A stretch of 64,000 nt of DNA, taken from positions 1-64,000 of the forward strand of contig NZ_MBQD01000026.1 of NCBI RefSeq assembly GCF_001693815.1, read 5' to 3'. Each line of letters begins with the position of its first letter. Position 1 is the first letter of the stretch. Below are positions 8,403-17,720 of the stretch, piece by piece. A program made the translations under genes and the position numbers. Source of the stretch: Tessaracoccus lapidicaptus (lineage in GTDB: Bacteria; Actinomycetota; Actinomycetes; Propionibacteriales; Propionibacteriaceae). The notes beneath the pieces were generated by a model that had not been told where the DNA came from, did not search any database, and was given only the letters and a program-made list of their open reading frames with translations.

Positions 8403-9163
8403 CCCGCGCCCCCCGTCCCCTCCCCGGTGTGGGCGGGCTCGCGGGTCACTTCGGCGGCGCCCTGGATGCCGCTGACGTCGTCGCGCGCCACGAGGCGCAA
8501 CGCCCCGTCCTGGTCGCGGTAGCGCGTCATGGAGCAGTTCGCGATCGGCTCCGACTTCTGCAGGGCCAGCACCGACGCCGCGTCGAGACCCTCGAGCACA
8601 TAGCGGAACGCGAGGATCACCGCCTCGTGGCTGAACACCCAGACCCGCTCGCCGGCGTAGCGCGCCTGCAGTTCGACCAGCAGGCTGCGCACCCGCAGCA
8701 CCACGTCCGCCCAGGACTCGCCGCCCGGCGGCCGGTAGTAGAACTTGCCCAGCCGCGCACGCCGCTCCGACTCCCCCGGGTGCTCGGCCTGGATGCCGTA
8801 CCACGTCATGCCGTCGAAGATGCCGAGCTCCCGCTCACGCACGCGCTCGTCCAACAGGACCTCGACCCCGACGGCGGCCAAAGCGGAGGCCGCGGTGTCG
8901 CGGGCCCGCCGGTAGGGCGACGAGACCACCACCGTGGGCCGCCGGTGGTCCGCCAACCCCGCTACGTGGTCGCCGAGAGCGGCGGCCTGCCGCTCACCCT
9001 CCGGCGAGAGGCCGACCTGCTCGTCGCTGTCAGCCAGATCGAGGCGGTGCGCCTTGGCGGCCAGCGCCTCCCGGTCCGCGACATTGCCCAGGCTCTCCGC
9101 ATGCCGCACCAGGACCAGCTCGAGCGGACCGGTGGCGTCACTGCCCGTGGCGACCGTGCTCAT
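8399..9163 (-). CDS. Histidine phosphatase family protein
   Basis: Member of the phosphoglycerate-mutase-like histidine phosphatase superfamily, 254 aa. The phosphoacceptor motif is RHAES with R20-H21; the second conserved His lies in FSHEAV. A start at ATG 9163 is supported by GAGAGGA upstream. The sequence does not allow a mutase to be told from a broad phosphatase; the long loop between the motifs is compatible with either. It precedes nnrD with a 4-nt overlap. Confidence 0.8.
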   Translation of the reverse strand: MSTVATGSDATGPLELVLVRHAESLGNVADREALAAKAHRLDLADSDEQVGLSPEGERQAAALGDHVAGLADHRRPTVVVSSPYRRARDTAASALAAVGVEVLLDERVRERELGIFDGMTWYGIQAEHPGESERRARLGKFYYRPPGGESWADVVLRVRSLLVELQARYAGERVWVFSHEAVILAFRYVLEGLDAASVLALQKSEPIANCSMTRYRDQDGALRLVARDDVSGIQGAAEVTREPAHTGEGTGGAG

Positions 9164-9228
9164 GGACGTCTCCTCTCGTCATCGGACCACCCTAGGCGGT
9201 GGGCACGCGCGCCGTGGCGCTGTCGGGC

Positions 9229-9984
9229 TCACTCGGGGCGCCAGGTGAAGCGTGGGGGCCGCCGCTCTCGGAAGGCGGCGACGCCCTCCACCAGGTCGGG
9301 CGAGGCGTTGGCGCGCTGCACCCAGGAGATCGCGGACTCGGCGTCCAGGTCGTGCGCGACCAGCGCGTCGACGATCTCCTTCGACGCGCGCAGGGTCAGC
9401 TGGGAGAGGGCGGCCATGCGCTCGGCCATGGCCAGGGCCTCGTCGAGGGCGCTCCCCTCGTCGACGACCCGGTTGACGAGCCCCACGCGCAGGGCGCGCT
9501 GGGCGTCGAGCCGGACGGCGGTGAAGAGCATCTCCTTCGTCACGGCGGGCCCCATCAGGTGGATCATGCGCTGAGTCGCCGACACGGGGTAGACGATGCC
9601 GAGCGTCGCGGGCGGCACGGAGAAGGTGGCGGACGCACCGGCGACGCGGACGTCGCAGGCCACCGCCAGCTCCAGGCCTCCACCGATGCACGGGCCCTCG
9701 ATCGCGGCGATGACGGGCTTGGGGCTGCGGGCGAGCGCGTGTTCGGCGTTGACGGGCCCCTCCGCGTGGTGCAGTTCGTCGAGGCTGTGGATGTCCGAGC
9801 CGGCACAGAAGACCCCGTCGGCGCCCGTGAGGATCACGGCGGTCACCTCGGGCTCGGCGTCGAGGCTCCGCAGGTACGCGGGAATCTGCCGCCACATCGG
9901 ATCGGTCATGGCGTTGCGCTTGCCGGGGTTGTCGAGGGTCAGGATCGCGGTGGTGCCGCGGCGGGTGAGGGCGACGGTGGCCAT
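9229..9984 (-). CDS. Enoyl-CoA hydratase/isomerase family protein (crotonase fold)
   Basis: Crotonase-superfamily acyl-CoA enzyme, 251 aa. The oxyanion-hole motifs CAGSDIHSL and GPCIGGGLELAVACD are intact and carry the first catalytic Glu (in GLELA). The position of the second Glu of classical hydratases is occupied by Pro in FSVPPATLG, so simple hydratase activity is doubtful and an isomerase or hydrolase role is possible. It does not look like MenB. It stands alone between the phosphatase gene and the rplKA terminator. Confidence 0.75.
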   Translation of the reverse strand: MATVALTRRGTTAILTLDNPGKRNAMTDPMWRQIPAYLRSLDAEPEVTAVILTGADGVFCAGSDIHSLDELHHAEGPVNAEHALARSPKPVIAAIEGPCIGGGLELAVACDVRVAGASATFSVPPATLGIVYPVSATQRMIHLMGPAVTKEMLFTAVRLDAQRALRVGLVNRVVDEGSALDEALAMAERMAALSQLTLRASKEIVDALVAHDLDAESAISWVQRANASPDLVEGVAAFRERRPPRFTWRPE

Positions 9985-10022
9985 GCTCCCATCCTCGCAC
10001 CGACGGCGGGCGCCGGGAACGA

Positions 10023-10058
10023 CGACGGGGCGGGCACCCGCAGGTGCCCGCCCCGTCG
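10023..10058 (-). terminator. Terminator of the rplK-rplA unit
   Basis: A perfect 16-bp GC-rich stem with a 4-nt loop lies 20 bases after the rplA stop. It is the strongest simple hairpin in the window. Only short T stretches follow. Confidence 0.8.
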
Positions 10059-10077
10059 GACGGTATGAACCGGGCTG

Positions 10078-10779
10078 TCAGGCCTCGGCCGGCTTGGTCA
10101 CGGTGACGTCCACGAGCACGCTGGGGCTCATGGTGGCCGAGACCGCGATCTTGCGCAGGTACCGGCCCTTGGAGGCCGACGGCTTGAGACGCAGGATCTC
10201 CTCGAGCACCGCGAAGTAGTTGTCGGTGAGCTGCTGCTCGCCGAACGACGCCTTGCCGATGATGAACTGCAGGTTGGCGTGCCGGTCGACGCGGAACTCG
10301 ATCTTGCCGCCCTTGATGTCGGACACGGCCTTCGCCACATCCATCGTCACGGTGCCGGTCTTCGGGTTCGGCATCAGGCCACGCGGGCCGAGGACACGGC
10401 CGAGGCGGCCGACCTTGCCCATGAGGTCGGGGGTGGCCACGACGGCGTCGAAGTCCAGGTAGCCGCCGGCCACCTTCTCGATCAGCTCATCGGTGCCGAC
10501 CTCGTCGGCGCCCGCGGCGCGGGCCGCCTCCGCCTTGTCGCCACCGGCGAAGACGAGGACCCGTGCCGTCTTGCCAGTGCCGTGGGGGAGGTTGACCGTG
10601 CCACGGACCATCTGGTCCGCCTTACGGGGGTCGACGCCCAGACGGACGGCGACGTCGATGGTCTCGTCGAACTTCGCCGACGCCATCTCCTTGATGAGGC
10701 GGAGCGCCTCTTCGGGGCTGTATGCCTGCGACTCGTCGCGCTGGTCGGCGGCGCCGCGGTAGGCCTTGCTGTGCTTCAT
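10078..10779 (-). CDS. rplA: 50S ribosomal protein L1
   Basis: Large-subunit protein of the L1 stalk, 233 aa, which also often represses its own mRNA. Family features are the N-terminal SKAYR, the [21 protein letters not shown] region, NLPHGTGK, and [12 protein letters not shown] in the RNA-binding half. Length and order after rplK are typical. Start ATG 10779 has AAGGAACC upstream. The gene ends 20 bases before a 16-bp terminator stem. Confidence 0.97.
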   Translation of the reverse strand: MKHSKAYRGAADQRDESQAYSPEEALRLIKEMASAKFDETIDVAVRLGVDPRKADQMVRGTVNLPHGTGKTARVLVFAGGDKAEAARAAGADEVGTDELIEKVAGGYLDFDAVVATPDLMGKVGRLGRVLGPRGLMPNPKTGTVTMDVAKAVSDIKGGKIEFRVDRHANLQFIIGKASFGEQQLTDNYFAVLEEILRLKPSASKGRYLRKIAVSATMSPSVLVDVTVTKPAEA

Positions 10780-10868
10780 GCTGGTTCCTTCGTGTTAGCC
10801 GGCCTCGTGGGCCGGTCCACCAGTGTCTGGTGTGGGGAGCACTCCCCTGCCAGGTGTGTGCGGTGTGG

Positions 10869-11297
10869 TCAGTCGACCGTGACGCCCATCGAGCGCGCGG
10901 TGCCCTCGATGATCTTCATGGCGGCCTCGACGTCGTTGGCGTTGAGGTCAGGCAGCTTGGTCGTGGCGATCTCGCGGACCTGATCCTTGGTCAGCTTGCC
11001 GACCTTGGTCTTCAGCGGGTTCGCGGAGCCGCTCTGCAGGCCCGCGGCCTTCTTGATGAGCTCGGCTGCCGGCGGTGTCTTCGTGATGAAGGTGAACGTC
11101 CGGTCCTCGTAGATCGTGATCTCGACGGGGATGACGTTGCCGCGCTGGGACTCCGTCGCGGCGTTGTACGCCTTGACGAACTCCATGATGTTGACGCCGT
11201 GCGGGCCGAGGGCGGTACCGACCGGCGGGGCAGGCGTCGCGGAGCCTGCGTTCAGTGCGACCTTGACGAGGGCCGCGACCTTCTTCTTGGGAGGCAT
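10869..11297 (-). CDS. rplK: 50S ribosomal protein L11
   Basis: Ribosomal protein of the GTPase-associated centre, 142 aa. The start is ATG 11297 (MPPKKK) preceded by AAAGGA; sixteen in-frame residues upstream are leader. The N-terminal domain has the Pro-rich [18 protein letters not shown] stretch (targets of thiopeptides in this family), and the C-terminal RNA-binding domain ends GTARSMGV. The 89 nt between it and rplA contain no gene. Confidence 0.97.
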   Translation of the reverse strand: MPPKKKVAALVKVALNAGSATPAPPVGTALGPHGVNIMEFVKAYNAATESQRGNVIPVEITIYEDRTFTFITKTPPAAELIKKAAGLQSGSANPLKTKVGKLTKDQVREIATTKLPDLNANDVEAAMKIIEGTARSMGVTVD

Positions 11298-11354
11298 GGA
11301 TGGGTCCTTTACCTGTTGGATGGAAACGCCCGCGTGCGGGCGCAACGCACTATC

Positions 11355-12155
11355 TTAGACGACCTTCTCGACTTGCTTGAACTCGAGATCGACGGGGGTC
11401 TCCCGACCGAGGATCTCGACCAGGGCGATGAGCCGCCGCGTGTTGGGGTTGAGCTCGGTGATCGTCGCGTGGACGCCGGTGAACGGGCCATCGATGATCA
11501 TGACCGAGTCGCCGACTTCGAAGTCCACGACCTCGACCTTCTTGCGGCGCGCCGCCGCGGCGCCGGCCTGGGCCTGGTTCACCTTGGCGATGACCGACGG
11601 GGTCAGCATCTTGAGGACCTCGTCGACCGAGAGCGCCACCGGCTGCTGCCCGTGGCCGACGAAGCCGGTGACCGACGGGGTCTGGCGCACGACGCTCCAC
11701 GAGTCGTCGGTGAGCTCCATCCGCACCAGCACGTAGCCGGGCAGCACGCAGCGCGTCACCGTCTTGCGCGCGTTGTTGCGGATCTCGACGACCTCCTCGG
11801 TGGGGACGACCGTCTCGAAGATGTAGTCCTCCATGTTGAGGGTCTGCGCGCGGGAGTCCACGTTCTGCTTGACGCGGTTCTCCATGCCGGAGTACGTGTG
11901 GATGACGTACCACTCGCCGTACTTCGACTCGAGCTCCGCGCGCAGCTCGGCCAGGGCCGCGTCCACGGCGTCGTCCTGCTCGGAGGCCGACTCGTCGGCC
12001 TCGGGCTCCTCCTCGGCCAGCAGCACCGGGGCGTCGGCGTCGGTCTCGTCCTCGCCCAGGTCGCCGAGGTCGATCTCGACGTCGTCGGAGGCGGACTCCT
12101 CGAGGGAACCCAGGTCGATCTCGAATTCGATGTCGTTGTTCTCAGAGTCGGTCAT
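11355..12155 (-). CDS. nusG: Transcription termination/antitermination factor NusG
   Basis: Binds RNA polymerase and couples it with Rho or the ribosome. It has 266 aa, longer than the E. coli protein because of an Asp/Glu-rich N-terminal extension of about 80 residues, as is common in Actinobacteria. The NGN domain starts at WYVIHTYSGMENRVK, and the KOW motif lies in VGDSVMIIDGPFTGVHATI. ATG 12155 overlaps the secE stop by 4 nt. The segment to rplK holds a 7-bp GC hairpin (about 11328-11343) that may act as an attenuator. Confidence 0.96.
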   Translation of the reverse strand: MTDSENNDIEFEIDLGSLEESASDDVEIDLGDLGEDETDADAPVLLAEEEPEADESASEQDDAVDAALAELRAELESKYGEWYVIHTYSGMENRVKQNVDSRAQTLNMEDYIFETVVPTEEVVEIRNNARKTVTRCVLPGYVLVRMELTDDSWSVVRQTPSVTGFVGHGQQPVALSVDEVLKMLTPSVIAKVNQAQAGAAAARRKKVEVVDFEVGDSVMIIDGPFTGVHATITELNPNTRRLIALVEILGRETPVDLEFKQVEKVV

Positions 12156-12589
12156 GCGTTGCTCCCGAAGAGTTGCAGAAGGGCCCAGCCGAAGCCGAGG
12201 TCGAGCAGGCCCACGATGAGGATCATGATGAGCACGAAGACGAGGACGGCGCCGAACATGACCACGAGCTGGGGCCAGGTGGGCCAGACGACCTTCTTCA
12301 GCTCGCCCGCGGACTGGCGCACGAACTCGGCCGGGTTGTGGGCGCGGTAGTGGTCCTCGTCCTCCGCGAGGGCGGCGCTGCGCCGGCGGGTGGGGGCGCC
12401 CTTGCGGACCGGGGCCTTGGCGGTGCGGCGCGTGATGGGCGCAACGGCGCCGGCCTCGACCGAGTCGGGCTCGGTCTGGGTGGTGTCGAACTCGGCGTCC
12501 ACCGACTCGTCCGGCACGGACGGGTGGTCCACGGCTTCGTCAGAGGCGACCGCGTCAGCCGGCTCGGCGTCGCGCGACTTGTCGCTCAC
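12152..12589 (-). CDS. secE: Preprotein translocase subunit SecE
   Basis: Membrane subunit of SecYEG, 145 aa. The start is taken as GTG 12589 because AAGGGAAG lies 7 nt upstream. A charged cytoplasmic extension of about 85 residues precedes the conserved amphipathic region FVRQSAGELKKVVWPTW and one C-terminal membrane helix. The extended N-terminus is usual in Actinobacteria. It is coupled to nusG by an ATGA overlap. Confidence 0.94.
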   Translation of the reverse strand: MSDKSRDAEPADAVASDEAVDHPSVPDESVDAEFDTTQTEPDSVEAGAVAPITRRTAKAPVRKGAPTRRRSAALAEDEDHYRAHNPAEFVRQSAGELKKVVWPTWPQLVVMFGAVLVFVLIMILIVGLLDLGFGWALLQLFGSNA

Positions 12590-12627
12590 GGAAGAACTTC
12601 CCTTCGCTCGACAAACAAAATGCCTCA

Positions 12628-12644
12628 CCACACCAGGGGTGTGG
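12628..12644 (-). terminator. Hairpin with T-rich tail between tRNA-Trp and secE
   Basis: CCACACC-AGG-GGTGTGG forms a 7-bp stem followed on the minus strand by a T-rich stretch (CATTTTGTTTG). It could terminate the tRNA transcript or act as a partial attenuator in front of secE, for which no separate promoter was recognised. Confidence 0.5.
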
Positions 12645-12681
12645 CAGGCGTGCGAGGCGACCGGAAGTGACGGCCACCTAG

Positions 12682-12754
<73 letters not shown>

Positions 12755-12831
12755 TCACCGGACCCACCGACCGTGGTCCACACGCGTTTTGAGCGCGCTT
12801 CGACCTTGGCAACTGCGTACCGGTAGCCGCA

Positions 12832-12861
12832 ACTATAGGCGCTTTCCGACAAGGATGCGAA
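12832..12861 (-). promoter_or_regulatory. Probable promoter of tRNA-Trp
   Basis: On the minus strand TTCGCA (12861-12856), 18 nt, then TATAGT (12837-12832). It is the only good -10 in the 114-nt gap between the ABC exporter gene and the tRNA. The leader of about 70 nt is long for a tRNA, which weakens the call. Confidence 0.45.
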
Positions 12862-12868
12862 CTGGCGG

Positions 12869-14695
12869 CTAGGCCAGCGAGGCCAGCCAGGCGCGGTGCA
12901 GGTCCGCGTAGCGACCCTCCCCCGCCACGAGATCCGCGGGCCTTCCGTCCTCCACGACCCGGCCGTGTTGCAGCACGAGGACGCGGTCCGCGATCTCGAC
13001 GGTGGACAGGCGGTGGGCGATGATGACCGCCGTCCGGTCCGCCAGGATCGTCGACAGCGCGCGCTGCACCACCCGCTCGGTGGGCACGTCCAGCGACGAG
13101 GTGGCCTCGTCCAGGATGAGGACGCGGGGGTCGGCCAGCACCACACGCGCGAAGGCGACCAGCTGCCGCTGGCCCGCCGACAGCCGCGACCCGCGCTTGC
13201 CGGTGTCGGTGTCGTAGCCGGCGGGCATGGCGTCGATGAACGGATGCGCCCCCACCGCGCGAGCGGCGGCGATGACCTCCTCCCGCGACGCCTCGGGGCG
13301 CCCGAAGGCGATGTTGTCCGCGATCGAGCCGGCGAAGATGAAGTTCTCCTGCGTCAGGAGCGTCACGTGCCGCCGCAGGGTCGCGTCGTCGAGGTCGCGC
13401 AGGTCCACGCCGTCGAGCCGGACCGATCCCTCCTGCGGGTCGTAGAAGCGGGCGATCAGCTTGGCGATCGTGGTCTTGCCCGCCCCCGTCGTCCCCACCA
13501 GGGCGACGGTCTGCCCGGCCGGGATCCGCAGGTCCAGGCCGGGCAGGACGGGGGTGTCGGGCACGTACTCGAACGCGACGCCGTCGAAGGTCACCTCGCC
13601 ACGCGCCGCGGGCAGCGGCACCGGCTGCTCGGGGTCCCGGACGTCCGGCTCCTCGTCCATGACGCTGGCCACCTTCTCGAGCGCGGTCAGCGCCGACTGC
13701 AGCGACGAGATGAACTGCCCGATGTCCTGCATCGGGTCGAAGAACATGCGCACGTACAACACGAACGCGGCCAGCGTGCCGACCGTGAGTTCACCCGACA
13801 GTGCCATGAACCCGCCCGCGGTGACGACCACGACGATGCCCAGATGCCCCACGAACTGGATGCCGGGCATGGCCCGCGCGAACACGCGCAGGGCGGTGGT
13901 GTTGGCGTCGCGGTACTGCAGCGCCACGCCCTCGTAGATGTCGCGGGACCGGGGCTCGCGGCGGAACGCCTGCACGGCCTTGATGCCGGTCATAGTCTCG
14001 ATGAACTGCACGATGACGATGGCCGACAGCGTGCGGACGTGCCGGAACGCGCGGGTCGAGGCGCCGGCGAACCACCGCATCAGCAGCCACAGCAGCGGAT
14101 ACGTCGCGAAGGCCACGAGCGCGAGCCGCCAGTCGAGCAGCAGCAGGATGATCGTCGACCCGACGATGGTCAGCAGCGCGGCGACGACGACGTCGAGGCC
14201 CTGGAGCACCAGCTCCTGCACCGCCTCCACGTCGCTGGTCATGCGCGACACCGCCCGCCCGGAGGTGTAGCGGTCGTGGAAGCGCACGCTGAGCCGCTGG
14301 AACTGACGGTACAAGCGGCGCCGCAACGTCAGGAGGAGGTCGTTGCCGATGATCCCGGAACGGCGCAGGAAGAACGCGCGGCCGGCGACCTGCACGGTGA
14401 TCGCCGCCACCATCACGCCGAGGAGCGTGACCAGGGTTGTCGCGTCGCCACCGGTGAGGGCCGGGATGCCGTCGTCGAGCACGCGCTGCACGAGCACGGG
14501 GATCGCCAGCCGCGCCAGCGACTCGAGCACGACGACGACGATGAGGACCATGCCCCAGCGGTGGTAGGGGCGCACCAGCTCGGCAAGGAGCCGGCGGCTG
14601 GCGGGCCGCAGGCCGACGGTGGAGTCGGTCTCCTCCGTGATCTCCTGCTTGACGCCCCGCCAGTCCTCGAGGGCGGTGTCCTGCTGGTCGCTCAA
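12869..14695 (-). CDS. ABC exporter half-transporter, consensus ATPase subunit
   Basis: Type IV ABC exporter half (membrane domain plus nucleotide-binding domain), 608 aa. About six membrane helices lie in residues 45-330. The ATPase domain has Walker A GTTGAGKTT, signature RLSAGQRQ and Walker B LILDEATSSLD with the catalytic Glu. The start is TTG 14695, overlapping the upstream stop (TTGA) and preceded by GAGGAGG. With the upstream gene it should form a heterodimer exporting lipids, drugs or peptides; substrate unknown. The upstream partner carries a degenerate Walker B. Confidence 0.9.
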   Translation of the reverse strand: MSDQQDTALEDWRGVKQEITEETDSTVGLRPASRRLLAELVRPYHRWGMVLIVVVVLESLARLAIPVLVQRVLDDGIPALTGGDATTLVTLLGVMVAAITVQVAGRAFFLRRSGIIGNDLLLTLRRRLYRQFQRLSVRFHDRYTSGRAVSRMTSDVEAVQELVLQGLDVVVAALLTIVGSTIILLLLDWRLALVAFATYPLLWLLMRWFAGASTRAFRHVRTLSAIVIVQFIETMTGIKAVQAFRREPRSRDIYEGVALQYRDANTTALRVFARAMPGIQFVGHLGIVVVVTAGGFMALSGELTVGTLAAFVLYVRMFFDPMQDIGQFISSLQSALTALEKVASVMDEEPDVRDPEQPVPLPAARGEVTFDGVAFEYVPDTPVLPGLDLRIPAGQTVALVGTTGAGKTTIAKLIARFYDPQEGSVRLDGVDLRDLDDATLRRHVTLLTQENFIFAGSIADNIAFGRPEASREEVIAAARAVGAHPFIDAMPAGYDTDTGKRGSRLSAGQRQLVAFARVVLADPRVLILDEATSSLDVPTERVVQRALSTILADRTAVIIAHRLSTVEIADRVLVLQHGRVVEDGRPADLVAGEGRYADLHRAWLASLA

Positions 14696-16482
14696 CGCGC
14701 TGCCTCCTCGGCCAGTTCGGGTTCGATGCTGTAGTCCGCCGACAGCAGCTCGCGGTATTCCGGGACCGTGGCCAGCAGCTCCTGGTGCGTCCCGACGTGG
14801 GCGATGCGCCCCTCGACGAGCATGGCGACGCGGTCGGCGAGCAGCACCGTCGACGCACGGTGGGCCACCACGAGGCCCGTGACGCCGACGAGGGTGGACT
14901 TCAGCGCCGCCTCGACCTCCGCCTCGGTGTGGATGTCCAGCGCGCTGAGGGTGTCGTCGAGGACGAGGATCCGCGGGCGGACGAGGATGGCGCGCGCCAG
15001 CGCCAGGCGCTGCCGCTGGCCGCCGGAGAGGCTGAGGCCCTGCTCGCCCAGGCGGGTGTCGAGGCCCCACGGGAGGTCGTAGACGAACTCCGCCGATGCC
15101 ACTCGCAGCGCGTCGGCGACGTCCTCGTCGGTCGCCTCGGGCCGGCCGAGGGTGAGGTTCTCCCGCGCGGACATCGAGAACAGGATCGGGTCCTCGAACG
15201 CCGTCGCGACGAGGGAGCGCAGCTGCCGGAGATCGAGGTCGCGCACGTCCACCCCGTCGATGAGGACGGCGCCGCCGGTCACGTCCTGCAGCCGGGGGAT
15301 CAGCGACACGATGGTGGACTTGCCGGACCCCGTGCCGCCCACGAGGGCGACGGTCTCGCCCGGGGCGATGTCGAGGGTGACGTCGGTCAGCGTCGGGGTC
15401 GCGGCGTCGTCGAAGCGGAAGCTGACTCCCCGCAGGCTCACGGCGCCGCGGGGGTCGTCGATCCGCTTCGTGCCCGACACGACCGCCAGCGGCGCGTCGA
15501 ACACCTCGCACACGCGGTCGGCGGCCGTCTGCGCCTCGCGCATGAAGCTCAGGAGGAACCCCAGCGAGCCGACGGGCCAGGCGAGCGACAGCAGCAGTGT
15601 GACGAAGGAGACGACCTGGCCCAGCGTGAGGAGCCCGTCGGCGGCCGCCACGGCCGCACCACCGAGGACCACGACGAGCAGCGCCGACGGGAACGCCTCC
15701 AGCAGCGTCCACAGCACCGCCGCGAGCCGCATCCGCTGCACGCCGGAGTCGCGCAGGTCCATGGCCCGGCGGTCGAAGGCGCGGAACGCGTGGGGCACGC
15801 GACCGAACGAGCGGATGACCCGCACGCCGTGGAGCGCCTCCTCCGCCGTGGACGCGACGTCCCCGGTGCGGTCCTGCACGTCGCGGGAGACGATCCCGAA
15901 GCGGCGCACGAGATAGGTCGTCACCGCCACCACCGGGATCACCGCGACCAGCACGGAGACACCGAGCTGCCAGTGCATCGCCACCATGATCGACACGACC
16001 ACGACGATCTGGATGGTGTTCATGATGAGCATGAGCAGCCCGAACGACATGAACCGCCGCAGCAGGCCCAGGTCGCTCATGATGCGCGACAGCAGCTGGC
16101 CGGACTCCCACCGCTTGTGGAACCCGAGCGGCAGCGCCTGGAGCTGGTCGAACAGGTCGAGCCGGATGTCCGCCTCGAGGGCGGACGTGGCCCGCGTCAT
16201 CATCCAGCGGCGCAGCAGGTTGATGGCGGCGTCGACGGCGCCCGCCAGCAGGATGAGCAGCGCGAACAGCGCCACTCCCCCGGCGTCACGCTCCGCGATG
16301 GGCCCGTCGACTATGCGCCCCAGCAACAGCGGGATGAGCACCGCCATGGCGACGCCGATGGGCGCCAGCACGAGGGCCAGCGTGAACTGCCGCCAGTAGG
16401 GGCGCAGGTAGGGCAGCAGCCGGACGAGGCTGGAGCGCCGAGGGGAGGGGGCGAGCACACTGTGGCTGGGGGGTCCGGGCAC
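14692..16482 (-). CDS. ABC exporter half-transporter, degenerate ATPase subunit
   Basis: Partner of the preceding exporter half, 596 aa, with about six membrane helices (residues 25-320) and an ATPase domain. Walker A GGTGSGKST and signature LSGGQRQR are normal, but Walker B reads LVLDDTLSALD: Asp replaces the catalytic Glu, as in one half of heterodimeric exporters of the LmrCD or TM287/288 type. The start is GTG 16482; no Shine-Dalgarno is visible, but TAGCCT lies 6 nt upstream, fitting a leaderless transcript. It is divergent from the M20 gene across 55 nt. Confidence 0.9.
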   Translation of the reverse strand: MPGPPSHSVLAPSPRRSSLVRLLPYLRPYWRQFTLALVLAPIGVAMAVLIPLLLGRIVDGPIAERDAGGVALFALLILLAGAVDAAINLLRRWMMTRATSALEADIRLDLFDQLQALPLGFHKRWESGQLLSRIMSDLGLLRRFMSFGLLMLIMNTIQIVVVVSIMVAMHWQLGVSVLVAVIPVVAVTTYLVRRFGIVSRDVQDRTGDVASTAEEALHGVRVIRSFGRVPHAFRAFDRRAMDLRDSGVQRMRLAAVLWTLLEAFPSALLVVVLGGAAVAAADGLLTLGQVVSFVTLLLSLAWPVGSLGFLLSFMREAQTAADRVCEVFDAPLAVVSGTKRIDDPRGAVSLRGVSFRFDDAATPTLTDVTLDIAPGETVALVGGTGSGKSTIVSLIPRLQDVTGGAVLIDGVDVRDLDLRQLRSLVATAFEDPILFSMSARENLTLGRPEATDEDVADALRVASAEFVYDLPWGLDTRLGEQGLSLSGGQRQRLALARAILVRPRILVLDDTLSALDIHTEAEVEAALKSTLVGVTGLVVAHRASTVLLADRVAMLVEGRIAHVGTHQELLATVPEYRELLSADYSIEPELAEEAAR

Positions 16483-16488
16483 CCGGAC

Positions 16489-16529
16489 AGGCTACTCCGG
16501 CCTCCGGACCGGGTCGAACCGCTTAGACT
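16489..16529. promoter_or_regulatory. Divergent leaderless promoters, ABC exporter and M20 gene
   Basis: Minus strand: TAGCCT (16494-16489) lies 6 nt before GTG 16482. Plus strand: TAGACT (16524-16529) lies 8 nt before ATG 16538. Neither gene has a clear Shine-Dalgarno. The -35 boxes are weak. Confidence 0.55.
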
Positions 16530-16537
16530 GGCTGGTC

Positions 16538-17713
16538 ATGACGTCGGCCCTGCTCAGCGCCCTGCTCGAAGGCATCGACCGCGCCCTGCCCGACGCGGCG
16601 GCGCTGCGCCGCGCGATCCACGCGGAGCCGCACCTCAGCGGCGAGGAGGAGCCCACTCGCGACGCGTTCGAGCGGTCCACGGAGTGGCTGCGCTGGTCCC
16701 CCGTCGCGCACAGCGGCGCCTGGGCCCGGCTCGGTCCGACCGGGCCCGCCGTGGGGCTCCGCGCCGAGCTCGATGCGCTGCCCGTCACGGAGGTCACCGG
16801 CATCGAATGGGCGTCGCGGCGCCCCGGCATCATGCACGCCTGCGGGCACGACGTGCACCTGGGCGCACTGTGGGCGGTCCTGGCCGCGGCCCGGGACCTC
16901 GAGCTCCCGGTGGGACTCGTGCCGATCCTGCAGCCGCGCGAGGAGGTCAGCCCGTCGGGCGCCGGCGACGTCGTGGCCTCGGGTCTCCTGGACGACCAGG
17001 AGGTCGAGGCCATGATTGGGGTCCACGTGCAGCCGGGCGTCGAGCGCGGCGTCGTCTCGACCGGCGCGGGGGCCGTCAACGCGGCCTTCGACGAGTTCGA
17101 GATCATCGTGCGCGGCCGGCCCGGGCACGGCGCCTACCCGCACGTGGCCATCGACCCCATCCTCGCCCTGGCCGACATCGTCACCGCCGTCGCGGCGCTG
17201 CCGAGCCGCATCATCGACCCCACGCACGCCACCGTCGTCTCGGTGGGACAGATCTCGGGCGGCACGGCGCCCAACATCATCGCCGACGAGGCACGCTGCC
17301 GCGGCACGCTGCGCACGTTCTCCGACGCCGACCGCGACCTCCTGCACGAGGCGGTGGCCAGGACGGCGGAGTCGATCGCCCTGGGCCGGGGCGCCGCGGC
17401 GACGGTCCGCTTCATCCACGGTGGCCCCGCGCTGGTCAACGACCCCGGCCTGGTGCGGCGCCTGGACGCCCTGCTGACCGGCTCCGGCGTCACCGTGGCG
17501 GAGAGCCCCTTCCGGTCGTGCGGCTCCGACGACTTCGGTGAGTACGGCCTGGCGACGGCGTCGGTGATGTCGTTCGTCGGGACCGGCCGGGTGGACGGAA
17601 TCGGCCTGCACCACGGCGCGTTCCTGCCCGGCCGCGAGGCCCTCCGGCTGGCCGCCCACGCCTTCGCGGCGGGCTATGTCGCGGCCGCGGAGTCCGTCCT
17701 GGCCCAGGGCTGA
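16538..17713 (+). CDS. M20-family amidohydrolase/peptidase
   Basis: Metal-dependent hydrolase of the M20D group (IAA-amino acid or hippurate hydrolase type), 391 aa. It has LRAELDALPV with the first metal Asp, HACGHDVH (100-107) and the Glu pair in PREEVSPSGAGD (135-136). The dimerisation domain contains GRPGHGAYPH and GGTAPNIIADEA, and the C-terminal metal His is in LHHGAF. Start ATG 16538 follows TAGACT after 8 nt and is probably leaderless. Substrate not predictable. It converges on murB with a 7-nt gap. Confidence 0.88.
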   Translation: MTSALLSALLEGIDRALPDAAALRRAIHAEPHLSGEEEPTRDAFERSTEWLRWSPVAHSGAWARLGPTGPAVGLRAELDALPVTEVTGIEWASRRPGIMHACGHDVHLGALWAVLAAARDLELPVGLVPILQPREEVSPSGAGDVVASGLLDDQEVEAMIGVHVQPGVERGVVSTGAGAVNAAFDEFEIIVRGRPGHGAYPHVAIDPILALADIVTAVAALPSRIIDPTHATVVSVGQISGGTAPNIIADEARCRGTLRTFSDADRDLLHEAVARTAESIALGRGAAATVRFIHGGPALVNDPGLVRRLDALLTGSGVTVAESPFRSCGSDDFGEYGLATASVMSFVGTGRVDGIGLHHGAFLPGREALRLAAHAFAAGYVAAAESVLAQG

Positions 17714-17720
17714 GGCGCCG

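Noticed and set aside
9229-9984. Crotonase as MenB
   Set aside because: It lacks the longer MenB sequence features and the catalytic Asp region, and it is far from the men genes.
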